Of a stretch of 64,000 nt of DNA, positions 26,786 to 35,661 are shown one piece after another. Both the position numbers and the translations under genes were made by a program. The notes below the pieces were generated by a model that saw nothing but the letters and a program-made list of their open reading frames with translations, was not told where the DNA came from and ran no database searches. Every line of letters begins with the position of its first letter. Position 1 is the first letter of the stretch. The stretch covers positions 1-64,000 of the forward strand of contig JBBIIE010000004.1 of NCBI GenBank assembly GCA_037446605.1. Reading direction: 5' to 3'. The stretch comes from JANXAZ01 sp037446605 (GTDB lineage: Bacteria; Pseudomonadota; Alphaproteobacteria; Geminicoccales; Geminicoccaceae).

Positions 26786-28143
26786 GCGAGCCGCGGCGGC
26801 AGGCAGCGCAGCAGGAGCAGCGCGGTGACCGCCGCGCCCGCCCAGGCTACCGTCGGCACACCGACCGCGATCCCGAGAAAGCCCATGCCCAGGGCCACAT
26901 CGAACAGCCAGAGGGCCGCCGGCGGGGCGGCCACGTGGCGGCCGATGCCGATCAGGAGGGCGGGCAGCGGGCGGCCCAGGCCCTGAAGCACGCCCGCGCC
27001 CAGCACCACGACCGCGTAGGCCGGAAAGGCCAGGACGGCGAGCCCGAGATAGAGCGAGCCCAAGGCCCGCACGTCGGGATCGTCGGTGAAGACCGCGATC
27101 AGCGGGTTGCGGGACCAGAAGACGAGGAGCGCCCCGAGGGCCATCAGGACGACGCCGCTGCCCAGCGTGGTCCGTGCCGCGGTGCGGACGCGATCGAGCC
27201 GGCCCGCGCCCAGGTTCTGGCCGACCAGTGCCACCGTCGCGGCGTTGAGGCCGAGCGTCGGGAGGAGCACGAGCTGCTCGATCCGCAGCGCGATGCCGTA
27301 GCCGGCGACGGCCGCCGCGCCGTGCCGCGCCGCGAAGGCGGTCACGACCGCGAGGCCGACCCCGGTCGCGAGCATGGTGAGCGTGTTGGGCAGCACCTGG
27401 CCCAGCACGCGACGCAGGGCGGTGGCGACCGGGCGCAGCTCGCGCAGCGCCAGCCCCGCGGCCAGGGGCGTCGCCCGGGCCCGGCTCCAGAGCCAGGCGA
27501 GCTGGCCGAGCTGGACGACCAGATGCGATGCGGCGATGCCGGCGACACCCATCGCCGGCAACGGCCCCACGCCGAACATGAGGACGGGGACCAGACCGGC
27601 ATTGGCCAGTGTTCCGGCCGCGACCCCGTTGCGCAGGCTGCGCGTGTCGCCCGATGCGGTGAGCGCAGCGTTGACGACGGCGCCCAGCAGGAACAGCGGC
27701 GCCGAGACCAGGAGCGGCACGATGTAGAGCAGCACGAGGTCCAGCACGACGTCGCGCGCGCCGAGGAGCCCGGCGAGGGCGCGTGCCCCGGTGGCGCCGA
27801 GCAGGGACACCAGGAGCCCGCCCGCCGAAGCCAGGAGGAGCGCCTGCGACCAGAGCTGGCGGCCGGCGGCCGGTCGGCCGGCCCCGAGTTCCTGCGCCAC
27901 CAGTGCCGCCGTGCCCTGGCCGAAGCCGAAGCTCGCCGCGATGATGATGAAGAAGATCGGGAAGGCGGTCGCGAGCGCGGCGAGCGCCTCGGTCGACCAG
28001 GTGCCCGCCCAGTAGCTGTTGGTCACGTTGAAGACGGTCTGCAGCGCCATCGCCGTCGCCGACGGCAGCGCGATCCGTCGGATCAGCCTCGGGATGGGTC
28101 CGCTCGTGAGGGCGTCGGACGGGATCCTGCGCGAGCTCGTCAA
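26764..28143 (-). CDS. MATE family efflux transporter
   Basis: This 459-aa integral membrane protein has about 12 transmembrane helices in two related halves, the MATE (MatE) layout, with AALVAQELGAG and ATVALVGQNLGAG marking the two repeats. It would export cationic drugs or metabolites using a sodium or proton gradient. Translation begins at TTG 28143, overlapping the stop of the upstream ROK kinase gene as TTGA, so the two are translationally coupled. Its substrate is unknown. Confidence 0.9.
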   Translation of the reverse strand: MTSSRRIPSDALTSGPIPRLIRRIALPSATAMALQTVFNVTNSYWAGTWSTEALAALATAFPIFFIIIAASFGFGQGTAALVAQELGAGRPAAGRQLWSQALLLASAGGLLVSLLGATGARALAGLLGARDVVLDLVLLYIVPLLVSAPLFLLGAVVNAALTASGDTRSLRNGVAAGTLANAGLVPVLMFGVGPLPAMGVAGIAASHLVVQLGQLAWLWSRARATPLAAGLALRELRPVATALRRVLGQVLPNTLTMLATGVGLAVVTAFAARHGAAAVAGYGIALRIEQLVLLPTLGLNAATVALVGQNLGAGRLDRVRTAARTTLGSGVVLMALGALLVFWSRNPLIAVFTDDPDVRALGSLYLGLAVLAFPAYAVVVLGAGVLQGLGRPLPALLIGIGRHVAAPPAALWLFDVALGMGFLGIAVGVPTVAWAGAAVTALLLLRCLPPRLAQAGASG

Positions 28144-28805
28144 AGAATCCGCCAGCCCGACTCCCAGAGCCGCTCACCGCCCACGAAGGCGCGTGCGTTG
28201 TCGCCGCGTCGAACGCCCGGCGGCAGGACCTCCAGCCGGCGCACGTTGCCGCCGCCGAGCACCACCTCGTCGGCGACCATCGCGGCCTTGAGCCGTGCCA
28301 CGACGTCGAAGACCGCGGCACTCCAGCGCTTCTTGCCGAGGCGCTTGAGACCGCGCGTGCCGACCCAGTCCTCGAAGGTCCGCTTGCGCCGGTACGGCAG
28401 GTGGGCGAGCTCCAGGCCGAGCACGAGCCCGTCCAGGACCAGGGCTGCGCCGAGGCCGGTGCCGAGCCCGAGAAAGAGCATCTTGCCACCCTCCCAGGAG
28501 CCGAGCGCCTGCATGGCCGCGTCGTTGACGATGCGGGTGGGCGCGCCGAAGGCGTGCGACAGGTCGAACCCGAGCCAGCCGCCGCCGAGGTTCACCGGCT
28601 CGTCGACGAGCCTGCCGTCCTTGACCGGTCCCGGAACGCCGACGCTGACCCGCTCGTAGCGCCAGCCGGCCGCGGCCTCACGCACCCGCTCCACCAGCGT
28701 GCCCGGGCGGAGATCCGGCCCGGACGGGACCAGCCGAACCTCCTCGCCGGTCGAGACCTTGAGCTTGATGTTGTTGCCGCCGACATCGACGACGAGGACG
28801 CTCAT
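28140..28805 (-). CDS. ROK-family sugar kinase-like protein
   Basis: This 221-aa protein opens with an actin-fold phosphate-binding loop (DVGGNNIK, near residues 7-14) and contains a second glycine-rich strand (LGLGTGLGAALVLDG). This is like ROK-family and polyphosphate glucokinases, and the short length fits the PpgK side of the family. It may phosphorylate a hexose. The usual GGT of the P-loop is GGN here. ATG 28805 follows an upstream in-frame start that would add 20 basic residues. It overlaps the MATE gene by 4 bp. Confidence 0.7.
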   Translation of the reverse strand: MSVLVVDVGGNNIKLKVSTGEEVRLVPSGPDLRPGTLVERVREAAAGWRYERVSVGVPGPVKDGRLVDEPVNLGGGWLGFDLSHAFGAPTRIVNDAAMQALGSWEGGKMLFLGLGTGLGAALVLDGLVLGLELAHLPYRRKRTFEDWVGTRGLKRLGKKRWSAAVFDVVARLKAAMVADEVVLGGGNVRRLEVLPPGVRRGDNARAFVGGERLWESGWRIL

Positions 28806-28854
28806 GCTGCGATCCCGGAAGCCGCGGGCGCGGCGCGTTATCGAGCCGGCAGCG

Positions 28855-30117
28855 TCAGGCCGCAAGAGCGGTGCCGCGCACCGTTCGACCGTCCTCGTGC
28901 GCGCCGCCCGCCCGCCAACGGTCGCGCAGGCGGCGCGCCAACCGGATCGCTTCGAGGACGGCCGGCCAGGGGTGCCGCCGGGGTGCGATCAACAGGTGGC
29001 CGAGGCGGCGCCGATCGAGCCAGAGCTGGGTGTAGAAGCTGTCGGTCGGTGCCGCGCAGGAGTCGACCCAGCGGGGCCGCGGTGCGCGCCCGTGCCGCTG
29101 CTCCAGGAGCGCCAGTTGCAGCTGCATTCCGGGGCTCTGTCGCGCAAGCCGCTCGTCGTAGGTGATCTTGAAGACGTGCTCGGCCGCATCCTCGTCGGCC
29201 GAGCCCTTGAGCGAGCAGGCCATCGCGATCGGTCTGCCCTCGAGCTCCAGGGCGTCGAACGCGAGCAACCCCCGGGCGTGCATGCGTTCGCACATCGCCT
29301 CGAAGAACGCCCGGTCGCCCGCGTCCCGGGCGAGCGCGGTTCCGCTCCGACCCTTCCAGCCGGCCGCCTCGAGCTCGAGATAGGCCCGGACCCAGGGCCG
29401 GACGTCCTCGCCCGGCTCGAGCCGGCGGAGGTGCAGGGTCCCCTGCCGCTCGAGCTGTCGTCGCTGTCGCCGCAGCTCGCTGCGGTGGCGGGCGCCGAGG
29501 GCTCGCGCGAGATAGTCCTCGGCGGACCCGGCGCAGCGGAACAGACGACGCTCCCAGGCGTTGAGAACCAGGTGCGGCTGCCCGCGGGCGCGCAGCCGCG
29601 CCTCCAGGATCCGGGCGAACGGGCCGTCCTCGGCGTGCCCGATCAGCTCCAGGAGCCGCCCGGGACCGAGCCCGCGGTCGAGGCCGTCCAGGAGGACGTC
29701 GAGCGTCGGCTCCGGCTGCTCCGCATCGACCAGCGGTGTTCCGAGCAACCCGTGCGGCTGCGCCGGCGTGTAGGCGGTGCGCAGCGTTCGGATGAAGCGC
29801 GCCGGGACCAATGCCGCCGGCAGGACCGGGAGCAGACCCGCGAGCGATCCATCCGCTCGGCGGACGACCAGCAGGCGGAGCCCCGTCAGGGGCCCTCGGC
29901 GCTCGAGCTGCGCCAGGAGGAAGTCCGGCGCGAAGAACGGATTGGGCTCCAGCGCACGGACCGCGAGCTCGTGCCAGTCGGTGGCGATCGCGCGCAATTC
30001 GTCCGTGGCGGTCAGCACGTCCAGGCGCAGGGTCCCCGGGCGCGACCGTTCGGCGTGCTGCGCCGGATCCACGGTGCTCGCGACCTGCGCACACCGACAG
30101 CTGGCGGGCGCGGTCAT
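28855..30117 (-). CDS. GNAT acetyltransferase, CelD/BcsL type
   Basis: This 420-aa cytoplasmic protein resembles the 'CelD/BcsL, acetyltransferase involved in cellulose biosynthesis' group. It has two GNAT-like halves, with the C-terminal half (about 210-400) holding the conserved ALELEGRPIAMACSLKG and SFYTQLW-like stretches. Such proteins may modify polysaccharide precursors or peptides, and the true substrate is rarely known. No cellulose or other polysaccharide genes are adjacent. It lies 49 bp upstream of the ROK kinase start on the same strand. Confidence 0.72.
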   Translation of the reverse strand: MTAPASCRCAQVASTVDPAQHAERSRPGTLRLDVLTATDELRAIATDWHELAVRALEPNPFFAPDFLLAQLERRGPLTGLRLLVVRRADGSLAGLLPVLPAALVPARFIRTLRTAYTPAQPHGLLGTPLVDAEQPEPTLDVLLDGLDRGLGPGRLLELIGHAEDGPFARILEARLRARGQPHLVLNAWERRLFRCAGSAEDYLARALGARHRSELRRQRRQLERQGTLHLRRLEPGEDVRPWVRAYLELEAAGWKGRSGTALARDAGDRAFFEAMCERMHARGLLAFDALELEGRPIAMACSLKGSADEDAAEHVFKITYDERLARQSPGMQLQLALLEQRHGRAPRPRWVDSCAAPTDSFYTQLWLDRRRLGHLLIAPRRHPWPAVLEAIRLARRLRDRWRAGGAHEDGRTVRGTALAA

Positions 30118-30150
30118 GAGCCGGTGCGGCCGAGCGTCGCGGGCCGGTCG

Positions 30151-30240
30151 TCAGGCCCCCACCTGGCTCGCCGCGATCAGGGCGACCGCTGCCGCCAGCG
30201 CTGCCAACAGCATGATGACGCCGACATCGTACAGCTTCAC
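30151..30240 (-). CDS. Candidate 29-aa single-pass membrane peptide
   Basis: A short open frame (GTG 30240 to TGA 30151) encodes 29 residues: a short polar start (VKLYDVG) followed by a hydrophobic helix of about 19 residues rich in Ala and Leu. A GGGGG ribosome-binding-like site lies about 7 nt upstream. It sits in the gap between the acetyltransferase gene and the divergent phaC. Nothing in it is recognised. In GC-rich DNA such frames arise by chance, so this is tentative. Confidence 0.25.
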   Translation of the reverse strand: MKLYDVGVIMLLAALAAAVALIAASQVGA

Positions 30241-30408
30241 GGCCGAACCCCCATTCCACGAACGGCCCCGAGCGGACGCCGGGGCGCGGATCGATAGACC
30301 ACCCGTGCCCCGCTGCAAAGCCGGTGCACCCCGGCGGTGTCGACGAGGGCGCATTGGCGCGCGGCCCGAGCCGTCCCAACTGAAGGGACCAGCAGAGGGA
30401 GTGATGCC

Positions 30409-32244
30409 GTGGCCGCCCGGAGCCTTCCCGACCCGCGCCCCCGCCCTACCGGTCCCGAGGGTGTTCCCGATCCCGCTCCGAGTGCACCGGTCGAGGGGCC
30501 GGCCGCCTCCCCCCGCGGCGCACCCGCCCATCCGTTCGAGAACTTCGACCGGCTGCTGCACGCCGCACAGGCGCGGCTCACCAACGCGATCTCGCCGGCC
30601 GTGGTGCGGGCGGCGAGCAGCGACTGGTGGACGCATCTCCTGAACGCCCCTGGCGCGCAGCTCGCCCTGAGCCAGCAGGCCATGGTCGACGCGTTTCGCC
30701 TCGGCCTGTTCACGCTGCGCGCCGCCGCCGGTCACGAGGATGCGGAGAGCCCGTTCGGCAGCGAGCGCGACCGGCGGTTCGCGGCGCCGGCCTGGCGCAA
30801 GTTCCCCTACAACGCGATGGCCGAGTCCTTCCTGGCCGTGCAGGCCTGGTGGGACAGCGCGAGCCGGATCCTGCGCGGCCCGACCCGTCAGCACATCCGC
30901 CAGATCGCCTTCATGCGGCGGCAGGTCCTGGACGTGCTGTCGCCGTCCAACTTCCTTTTGACCAACCCGGAGGTGCTGGAGCGGACCCAAGCCGAGCAGG
31001 GCCGGAACCTCGTCCGCGGCCTCGGTCACCTCCTCGAGGATCTCGAGCGGCAGGTGAGCGGACGCCCACCCGTCGGGAGCGAGGCCTGGCGGGTCGGCGA
31101 GAACCTCGCCACGACGCCCGGCCAGGTCGTCTATCGCAACGAGCTGATCGAGCTGATCCAATACGCTCCGCGCACCGAGACCGTGCGGCCCGAGCCCATC
31201 CTCGTCGTGCCGGCCTGGATCATGAAGTACTATGTTCTCGATCTCCGGCCCGAGCGATCGCTGATCGGCTATCTCGTCGATCAGGGCCACACGGTGTTTT
31301 GCATCTCGTGGAAGAATCCCGTGGCGTCGGACCGGGACAGGGGGCTCGACGACTACCGCCGTCTGGGTGTGGAGCGGGCGCTGGATGCGATCGGTGAGAT
31401 CACCGGTGCCGCGCGCATCCATGCCTGCGGCTACTGCCTCGGCGGGACGCTGCTCGCGATCGCCGCGGCGCGGCTCGCCCGCGACGGCGACGAGCGTCTC
31501 GCCGGTCTGACGCTGCTCGCGGCGCAGACCGACTTCTCCGAGGCGGGCGAACTGCTGCTGTTCACCGACGAGAACGAGCTCGCCTACCTCGAGGACATGA
31601 TGTGGGACCAGGGCTATCTCGATTCGCGCCAGATGGCCGGCGCCTTCCAGATGCTCCGGTCGGTCGATCTGCTCTGGTCGCGGATGGTGCGCCAGTATCT
31701 GCTCGGCGAGCGCGAGCCGATGACCGATCTGATGGCGTGGAACGCGGATGGCACGCGCATGCCGGCGCGCATGCACACCGAGTACTTGCGCGATCTGTTC
31801 CTCGACAACAGGCTCAGCCGCGGCCGCTACGCGGTCGAGGGCCGGCCCGTCGCGCTGAGCGACATCCGCTGCCCGATCTTCGCCGTCGGCACGGAGAGCG
31901 ACCACATCGCGCCCTGGCAGTCGGTCTACAAGATCCGCCTCCTGACCGACACCGAGGTCACCTTCGTGCTCACCAGCGGCGGCCACAATGCCGGCATCGT
32001 GAGCCCGCCGGGCCGAGCCGATCGACGCTTCCGCATGCTCACCGTGGCGGCAAGCGAACCCTACGCGCCCCCCGATCTCTGGGCCGCCGGTGCACCGCGG
32101 CAGTCGGGCTCGTGGTGGCCTGCCTGGCAGGCCTGGCTCGCGGCGCGCAGCGGACCGCCGGTGGCGCCGCCGCCGCTCGGACGACCCGAGCGTGGCTATC
32201 CACCGCTCGCTCCGGCGCCCGGGACCTACGTGCTGCAGCGCTGA
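30409..32244 (+). CDS. phaC: Class I poly(3-hydroxyalkanoate) synthase
   Basis: This 611-aa enzyme polymerises 3-hydroxyacyl-CoA into polyhydroxyalkanoate granules. The lipase-like box GYCLGG contains the nucleophile C343, and the partners D498 and H526 (GGHNAGI) match the Cys-Asp-His triad of class I synthases. The N-terminus is proline-rich for about 45 residues. I chose GTG 30409, which follows an AGAGGGA ribosome-binding site; an in-frame ATG at 30337 would add 24 residues without a clear site. No phaA, phaB or phasin gene is beside it. Confidence 0.93.
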   Translation: MAARSLPDPRPRPTGPEGVPDPAPSAPVEGPAASPRGAPAHPFENFDRLLHAAQARLTNAISPAVVRAASSDWWTHLLNAPGAQLALSQQAMVDAFRLGLFTLRAAAGHEDAESPFGSERDRRFAAPAWRKFPYNAMAESFLAVQAWWDSASRILRGPTRQHIRQIAFMRRQVLDVLSPSNFLLTNPEVLERTQAEQGRNLVRGLGHLLEDLERQVSGRPPVGSEAWRVGENLATTPGQVVYRNELIELIQYAPRTETVRPEPILVVPAWIMKYYVLDLRPERSLIGYLVDQGHTVFCISWKNPVASDRDRGLDDYRRLGVERALDAIGEITGAARIHACGYCLGGTLLAIAAARLARDGDERLAGLTLLAAQTDFSEAGELLLFTDENELAYLEDMMWDQGYLDSRQMAGAFQMLRSVDLLWSRMVRQYLLGEREPMTDLMAWNADGTRMPARMHTEYLRDLFLDNRLSRGRYAVEGRPVALSDIRCPIFAVGTESDHIAPWQSVYKIRLLTDTEVTFVLTSGGHNAGIVSPPGRADRRFRMLTVAASEPYAPPDLWAAGAPRQSGSWWPAWQAWLAARSGPPVAPPPLGRPERGYPPLAPAPGTYVLQR

Positions 32245-32312
32245 GCGGCGTCGCGGGGCGCTCCGCGCGGGGCGGGGTTGTCGCCTGGCCGTCGCTGGTC
32301 CAAGGGCAGGCC

Positions 32313-33236
32313 ATGTCGAGCTCGGCCGAAGCATCGGCGCAGCCGCGCCAGCCGCTCTCCCGCGATCTCGCCGCCGGGCTCGCGGCCGGCGCCCTCGTCG
32401 TCGCCATCTGGACCGCCTTCCTTCTGGTCTCCCGTGCCGGCGTGCTCGGGCCGCTCGCGCCGACCGACATCGCCGGCCTGCGGATGGGTGTGGCGAGCGT
32501 GGCCGTGCTGCCGATCGTCCTGCGCCATGGTCTGGCGGGGCTCCGCCTGCACCAGGCGGCACTGCTCGTGGCAACTGCCGGCCTCGGCTTCCCGCTCCTC
32601 GCCTATGCCGGCTTCGCGCACGCCCCGGCCTCCCACGCGGCGGTCATGATGTCGGGCACGCTGCCGCTCTGGACCGCCCTGCTGGCCCGCCTCGTCCTGC
32701 GCGAGCCCTTGAGCGGGCGTCGCGTCCTGAGCCTGGCGCTGATCCTCGCGGGCGTCGCGGCGCTGGCGGCCGGCCTCGGCACGGCCCCGGAGGGTGCTTG
32801 GCGCGGCGATCTCCTGTTCGCCTCGGCGTCCTTCTCCTGGGCCATCTTCACGGTCGCGGCGCGGGCCTGGCGCGTCGCCCCGCTCCGGGCCGCGGGCGTG
32901 GTCGGCATCGGCGCCGGGCTCTGCTACCTGCCGATCTGGATCCTCCTGCTCCCCAAGGGCCTCGCCGGCGCGGGCTGGCCCGAGCTGGTGGCGCAGGGGA
33001 TCTATCACGGGCTGCTCGCGTTCCTGGTCGCCTTCGTCGCCTTCACCCGCTGCGTCGCCATCCTCGGCCCGGGACCGACGACGATGCTCACCGCACTCGT
33101 GCCCGGCCTCGGCGCCGTGCTGGCGGTTCCGATCCTGGGCGAGCCCCTGACGCTCGCGGCGGTCGGCGGGCTCGTGCTGGTGACCGCCGGAATGCTCACC
33201 ACGGTGACCGGGCTGCGCGCCGCTCCCCGTGCCTGA
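32313..33236 (+). CDS. DMT/EamA-family transporter
   Basis: This 307-aa membrane protein has ten hydrophobic segments in two EamA repeats (drug/metabolite transporter superfamily), of which RhaT- and YdcZ-like exporters are members. It probably exports an amino acid or other small metabolite, and the substrate cannot be predicted. ATG 32313 starts the protein after an AAGGGCAGG ribosome-binding site. It follows phaC by 68 bp and is convergent with tsaC, whose stop is 3 bp away. Confidence 0.85.
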   Translation: MSSSAEASAQPRQPLSRDLAAGLAAGALVVAIWTAFLLVSRAGVLGPLAPTDIAGLRMGVASVAVLPIVLRHGLAGLRLHQAALLVATAGLGFPLLAYAGFAHAPASHAAVMMSGTLPLWTALLARLVLREPLSGRRVLSLALILAGVAALAAGLGTAPEGAWRGDLLFASASFSWAIFTVAARAWRVAPLRAAGVVGIGAGLCYLPIWILLLPKGLAGAGWPELVAQGIYHGLLAFLVAFVAFTRCVAILGPGPTTMLTALVPGLGAVLAVPILGEPLTLAAVGGLVLVTAGMLTTVTGLRAAPRA

Positions 33237-33239
33237 GGT

Positions 33240-34223
33240 TCAGCCGGCGCCGTCCGGCACACGGTCCTCCGTGCCACGCGGTGCCGCAGCCCGCCGCAGC
33301 CGGTCGCGGATCGCCTCGCCGAGCCCGACGGGCGGAACCGGTACCACGGCGATCCGTCGGGCCCCGCTGCGGTCGGCCTCGCGAAGGAGCGCGTAGAGGC
33401 TCCGCGCGGCCTCCGCGAGATCGCCGGCCGGGCTCAGGTTGAGCGTGCGGAGCGCACCTGTCGGCGCATCGTCGCCGAAGGCGAGCAGGACCTCGTCCGG
33501 CTCCACGCTCCGTGCATCGAGCCGGAGGGGCAGACGTGGCGCGTAGTGGGCCTCGAGGCGGCCCGGCGAGCGGGGAGCCTCACCGGCCGCGGGCTCGGCT
33601 AGGGGGCCGACGAGCGCCTCGACCGCCGCCCGCTCCAGCCCACCCGGCCGGAGCAGGCGCGCCGGGCCCGGCCGGCTCAGGTCGACCACCGTGCTCTCCA
33701 CACCGACGGCGCAGGGCCCGCCATCGAGCACGAGCTCGGCCCGGTCGCCGAGCTCGGCTGCGACCTGCTCGGCCCGGGTCGGGCTCACCCGGCCGGAGAG
33801 ATTGGCCGACGGGGCCACCACCGGACGATCGACGGCGCGCAGCAGTGCGAGCGCCACCGGATGGGCGGGTACGCGGACCGCCACCGTGTCGAGCCCGGCC
33901 GTCGCGTGCCGCGATACGGGCGAGCCCGACCGTTGCCGCAGCACGAGCGTGAGCGGTCCCGGCCAGAAGGCCGCGGCGAGCCGACGCGCGCGCTCGTCCA
34001 GCTCGGCGATCGGTGCGACCGCGGCGGCCTCGGCCAGGTGGACGATCAGCGGATTGTGGGCGGGACGCCCCTTCGCCCGATAGAGCGCCAGGACGGCAGC
34101 GTCCGAGGTCGCATCCGCACCGAGACCGTAGACCGTCTCGGTCGGGAACGCGACCAGCGCGCCGGAACGGAGCAGGGCGGCGGCCGCGGCGATCGCGGCG
34201 GCATCCGCGCGAACGATCCGCAC
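33240..34223 (-). CDS. tsaC: L-threonylcarbamoyladenylate synthase (Sua5/YwlC type)
   Basis: This 327-aa enzyme makes threonylcarbamoyl-AMP from threonine, bicarbonate and ATP, the first step of the universal t6A37 tRNA modification. The YrdC domain (about 1-200) holds VAFPTETVYGLGADATSD and KGRPAHNPLIVH. A C-terminal Sua5 domain (about 210-327) follows, so this is the long form. Translation starts at GTG 34223. It is 15 bp downstream of purD on the same strand. Confidence 0.93.
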   Translation of the reverse strand: MRIVRADAAAIAAAAALLRSGALVAFPTETVYGLGADATSDAAVLALYRAKGRPAHNPLIVHLAEAAAVAPIAELDERARRLAAAFWPGPLTLVLRQRSGSPVSRHATAGLDTVAVRVPAHPVALALLRAVDRPVVAPSANLSGRVSPTRAEQVAAELGDRAELVLDGGPCAVGVESTVVDLSRPGPARLLRPGGLERAAVEALVGPLAEPAAGEAPRSPGRLEAHYAPRLPLRLDARSVEPDEVLLAFGDDAPTGALRTLNLSPAGDLAEAARSLYALLREADRSGARRIAVVPVPPVGLGEAIRDRLRRAAAPRGTEDRVPDGAG

Positions 34224-34238
34224 GGGGCCTCCCCGCCT

Positions 34239-35525
34239 TCAGCCCCGGCCGCGGGCGGCGAGCGCCCGCCAGCCGATGTCGCGCCGGCAGAAGCCGTCGG
34301 GCCAGTCGATCGCATCGACCCCGGCGTAGGCCCGCTCGCGCGCCTGCGCGAGGTCGGCGCCGCGGCCCACCACGGTGAGCACGCGCCCACCGTCGGCGAG
34401 CCAGCGACCGTCCACGCGTCGCGTGGCGGCGTGGAACAGGAGGACGTCGTCCCGCCCGTCCAGCGCCTCGAGGCCGCGGATCTCGCCGCCGCGCTGCACC
34501 GGTCCCGGGTAGCCGCGGGTCGCGAGGACGACCGCCAGCGTGTGGTCGGGGTACCAGCGCACGCTCATGCGCCCGAGCATACCGTCGGCCGCTCCGACGA
34601 GCAGCTGGCCGAGATCGGTCATGAGCCTCGGCAGGACGACCTGGCATTCCGGATCGCCCATGCGGACGTTGAACTCGACCAGCTTCGGGCCAGCCGGGCC
34701 GATCATCAGGCCGGCGTAGAGGATGCCGCGGAACGGCGCGCCCTCGGCGGCCATCCCGGCGAGCGTCGGCCGCACGATCTCGGCCATGGCGCGCTCGACC
34801 GTCGCCGGTGTCAGCGCCGGTGGCGGTGAGCAGGCGCCCATGCCGCCGGTGTTCGGGCCGCGATCGCCGTCGAACGCCCGCTTGTGGTCCTGCGCCGTTC
34901 CGAGCAGGAGTGCGTCTCGGCCGTCGCAGAGCGCGAACAGGCTCGCCTCCTCGCCCTCGAGGAGATCCTCGACCACGACACGCGCCCCGGCCGCACCGAA
35001 CGCGCCGCCGAAGGCCGCCTCGACCGCCTCCAACGCCTCCTCGAGCGTGGTGGCGACGGTCACACCCTTGCCCGCGGCGAGCCCGTCCGCCTTGACCACG
35101 ACGGGCGCGCCGTGTGCCTCGAGGAAGGCGCGTGCGGCGGTGTGCTCGGTGGCCTCGAACACGCGGTAGGGGGCGGTCGGGATCCCGTAGCGGGCGCAGA
35201 AGGCCTTGGTGAACGCCTTCGAGCCCTCGAGGCGCGCAGCCGCGGCGCTCGGTCCGACCGTCCGCACGCCGGCCTCGGCCAGCCGATCCGCGAGCCCCGC
35301 CACGAGGGGCCCTTCCGGCCCGACCACGACCAGGTCGACCCGCTCGCTGCGGGCGTAGCGCACGAGGTCGTCGAGCGCATCGGCGGCGATCGGCACGAGC
35401 TCGGCATCACGCGCGATGCCGGCGTTGCCCGGGGCGCAGAGCACCCGCTTGACGAGCGGGGACGCCGCGAGCGACCAGCAGAGCGTGTGCTCGCGTGCCC
35501 CGGAGCCCACCACGAGGACCCGCAT
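34239..35525 (-). CDS. purD: Phosphoribosylamine-glycine ligase
   Basis: This 428-aa ATP-grasp enzyme condenses 5-phosphoribosylamine with glycine in purine synthesis. It shows the GARS N-terminal domain (MRVLVVGSGAREHTLCW), the ATP-grasp core (VKADGLAAGKGV) and LVEFNVRMGDPE near the active site. Length is standard. Its ATG (35523-35525) shares two bases with an ATG of the divergent threonine ammonia-lyase frame at 35524; I consider a later start for that gene more likely. Confidence 0.96.
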   Translation of the reverse strand: MRVLVVGSGAREHTLCWSLAASPLVKRVLCAPGNAGIARDAELVPIAADALDDLVRYARSERVDLVVVGPEGPLVAGLADRLAEAGVRTVGPSAAAARLEGSKAFTKAFCARYGIPTAPYRVFEATEHTAARAFLEAHGAPVVVKADGLAAGKGVTVATTLEEALEAVEAAFGGAFGAAGARVVVEDLLEGEEASLFALCDGRDALLLGTAQDHKRAFDGDRGPNTGGMGACSPPPALTPATVERAMAEIVRPTLAGMAAEGAPFRGILYAGLMIGPAGPKLVEFNVRMGDPECQVVLPRLMTDLGQLLVGAADGMLGRMSVRWYPDHTLAVVLATRGYPGPVQRGGEIRGLEALDGRDDVLLFHAATRRVDGRWLADGGRVLTVVGRGADLAQARERAYAGVDAIDWPDGFCRRDIGWRALAARGRG

Positions 35526-35661
35526 GCCTCGACCTCACGCCACCCATCCGCCCGCGGCAGATAGGGGCGCGACGGCGCCGAGCGCAACGGTCGAGCCGAC
35601 CGTCCGACTGGTCGACCTCGCCGGAGCGGCTCCGGCCCCGGCCGGCACGGCGCTTCCGGGC

